From NCBI GenBank assembly GCA_964057225.1, contig OZ059894.1:11914131-11978130 (forward strand): DNA of 64,000 nucleotides. Reading direction: 5' to 3'. Every line of letters starts with the position of its first letter. The stretch's first letter is position 1. Positions 63,860 through 64,000 of this stretch are shown piece after piece. The notes under the pieces were generated by a model. The model was not told the DNA's origin and did not search any database. It was given only the letters and a program-made list of their open reading frames with translations. This stretch comes from Auanema rhodensis. Taxonomy: Eukaryota; Nematoda; Chromadorea; Rhabditida; Rhabditidae. The position numbers and the translations under genes are program-made.

Positions 63860-64000
63860 ACAGTAAAAAGTCCAATCAAGAGAGAAATTTTTTCAACACA
63901 TAGTTGTTTTTTTTTAAATATCATTGTTTTTCCTCATAACTCGGTTTAAACTCGTTCTAACCCGTTGAAATACGTCTAGAAAGTCTTTATAACATGCATA
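63668..64000. other. Cut spacer of unit 22
   Basis: Same spacer start as in unit 1, with a (TA)n run at 63813-63857. The window ends inside the first 60-bp spacer repeat, before hairpin module A. Confidence 0.9.

Larger units (their letters stand above)
1..64000. repeat. 5S rDNA / U2 snRNA tandem array
   Basis: The window is filled end to end by 21 near-identical units plus a partial one. Periods between equivalent points are about 3309, 2947, 2480 or 2124 bp. Each unit has one U2 locus and one or two 5S genes, all on the minus strand. The units differ by an 829-bp insertion in U2, by one or two 5S genes, by (TA)n length and by a few point changes. High identity across units implies ongoing homogenisation by unequal exchange or conversion. 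No array edge is reached on either side. Confidence 0.97.

Noticed and set aside
1-64000. CRISPR array or bacterial mobile island
   Set aside because: The regular repeats are kilobase-scale 5S/U2 units with no short repeat-spacer pattern, and both RNA genes are eukaryotic.

Overview
The whole window is one tandem array of small-RNA genes from a eukaryote. There is no bacterial-style gene layout and I see no intact protein-coding gene. The best reading is a nematode. The 5S rRNA carries the GATCGGAGACGG segment and the overall sequence I remember from Caenorhabditis 5S rRNA, the U2 snRNA ends in an extra 3' hairpin as nematode U2 does, and 5S genes clustered with splicing RNAs are typical of nematodes. 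These comparisons are from memory, and the species cannot be named from this window.

Layout. Twenty-one complete or nearly complete repeat units follow one another, with a cut unit at the right edge. Reading left to right, each unit holds: a 5S gene (type A, minus strand); an AT-rich spacer of about 1.36 kb with a (TA)n run, two related hairpin modules and a decayed U2-like module; a U2 snRNA gene (minus strand); about 440 bp of AT-rich spacer; and in most units a second 5S gene (type B, minus strand), 360 bp before the next type A gene. I count 38 5S genes, one of them damaged, and 21 U2 loci.

Units vary in two independent ways. (1) U2 is intact in 5 units (5' ends at 1727, 13773, 16236, 22022, 24499). 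In the other 16 it is split by an 829-bp insertion (828 in one unit) flanked by perfect 41-bp direct copies of U2 sequence. (2) The 5S pair is reduced to one gene at five junctions (12093, 34853, 41109, 50674, 60243). The resulting periods are about 3.31, 2.95, 2.48 and 2.12 kb. Unit order, with I for intact U2, X for split U2 and the number of 5S genes that follow: I2 X2 X2 X1 I2 I2 X2 I2 I2 X2 X2 X1 X2 X1 X2 X2 X1 X2 X2 X1 X2.

Function. 5S rRNA (RNA polymerase III) goes to the large ribosomal subunit, and U2 snRNA pairs with the intron branch site in the spliceosome. The most notable feature is that most U2 copies here are interrupted by an element whose ends match a U2-like module already present elsewhere in every unit. 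That is what recombination, or integration of a small circle at the shared 41 bp, would leave. Also notable are two paralogous hairpin modules in each spacer with a paired base change in the stem, and the lack of a recognisable SL1 spliced-leader gene where one might be expected.
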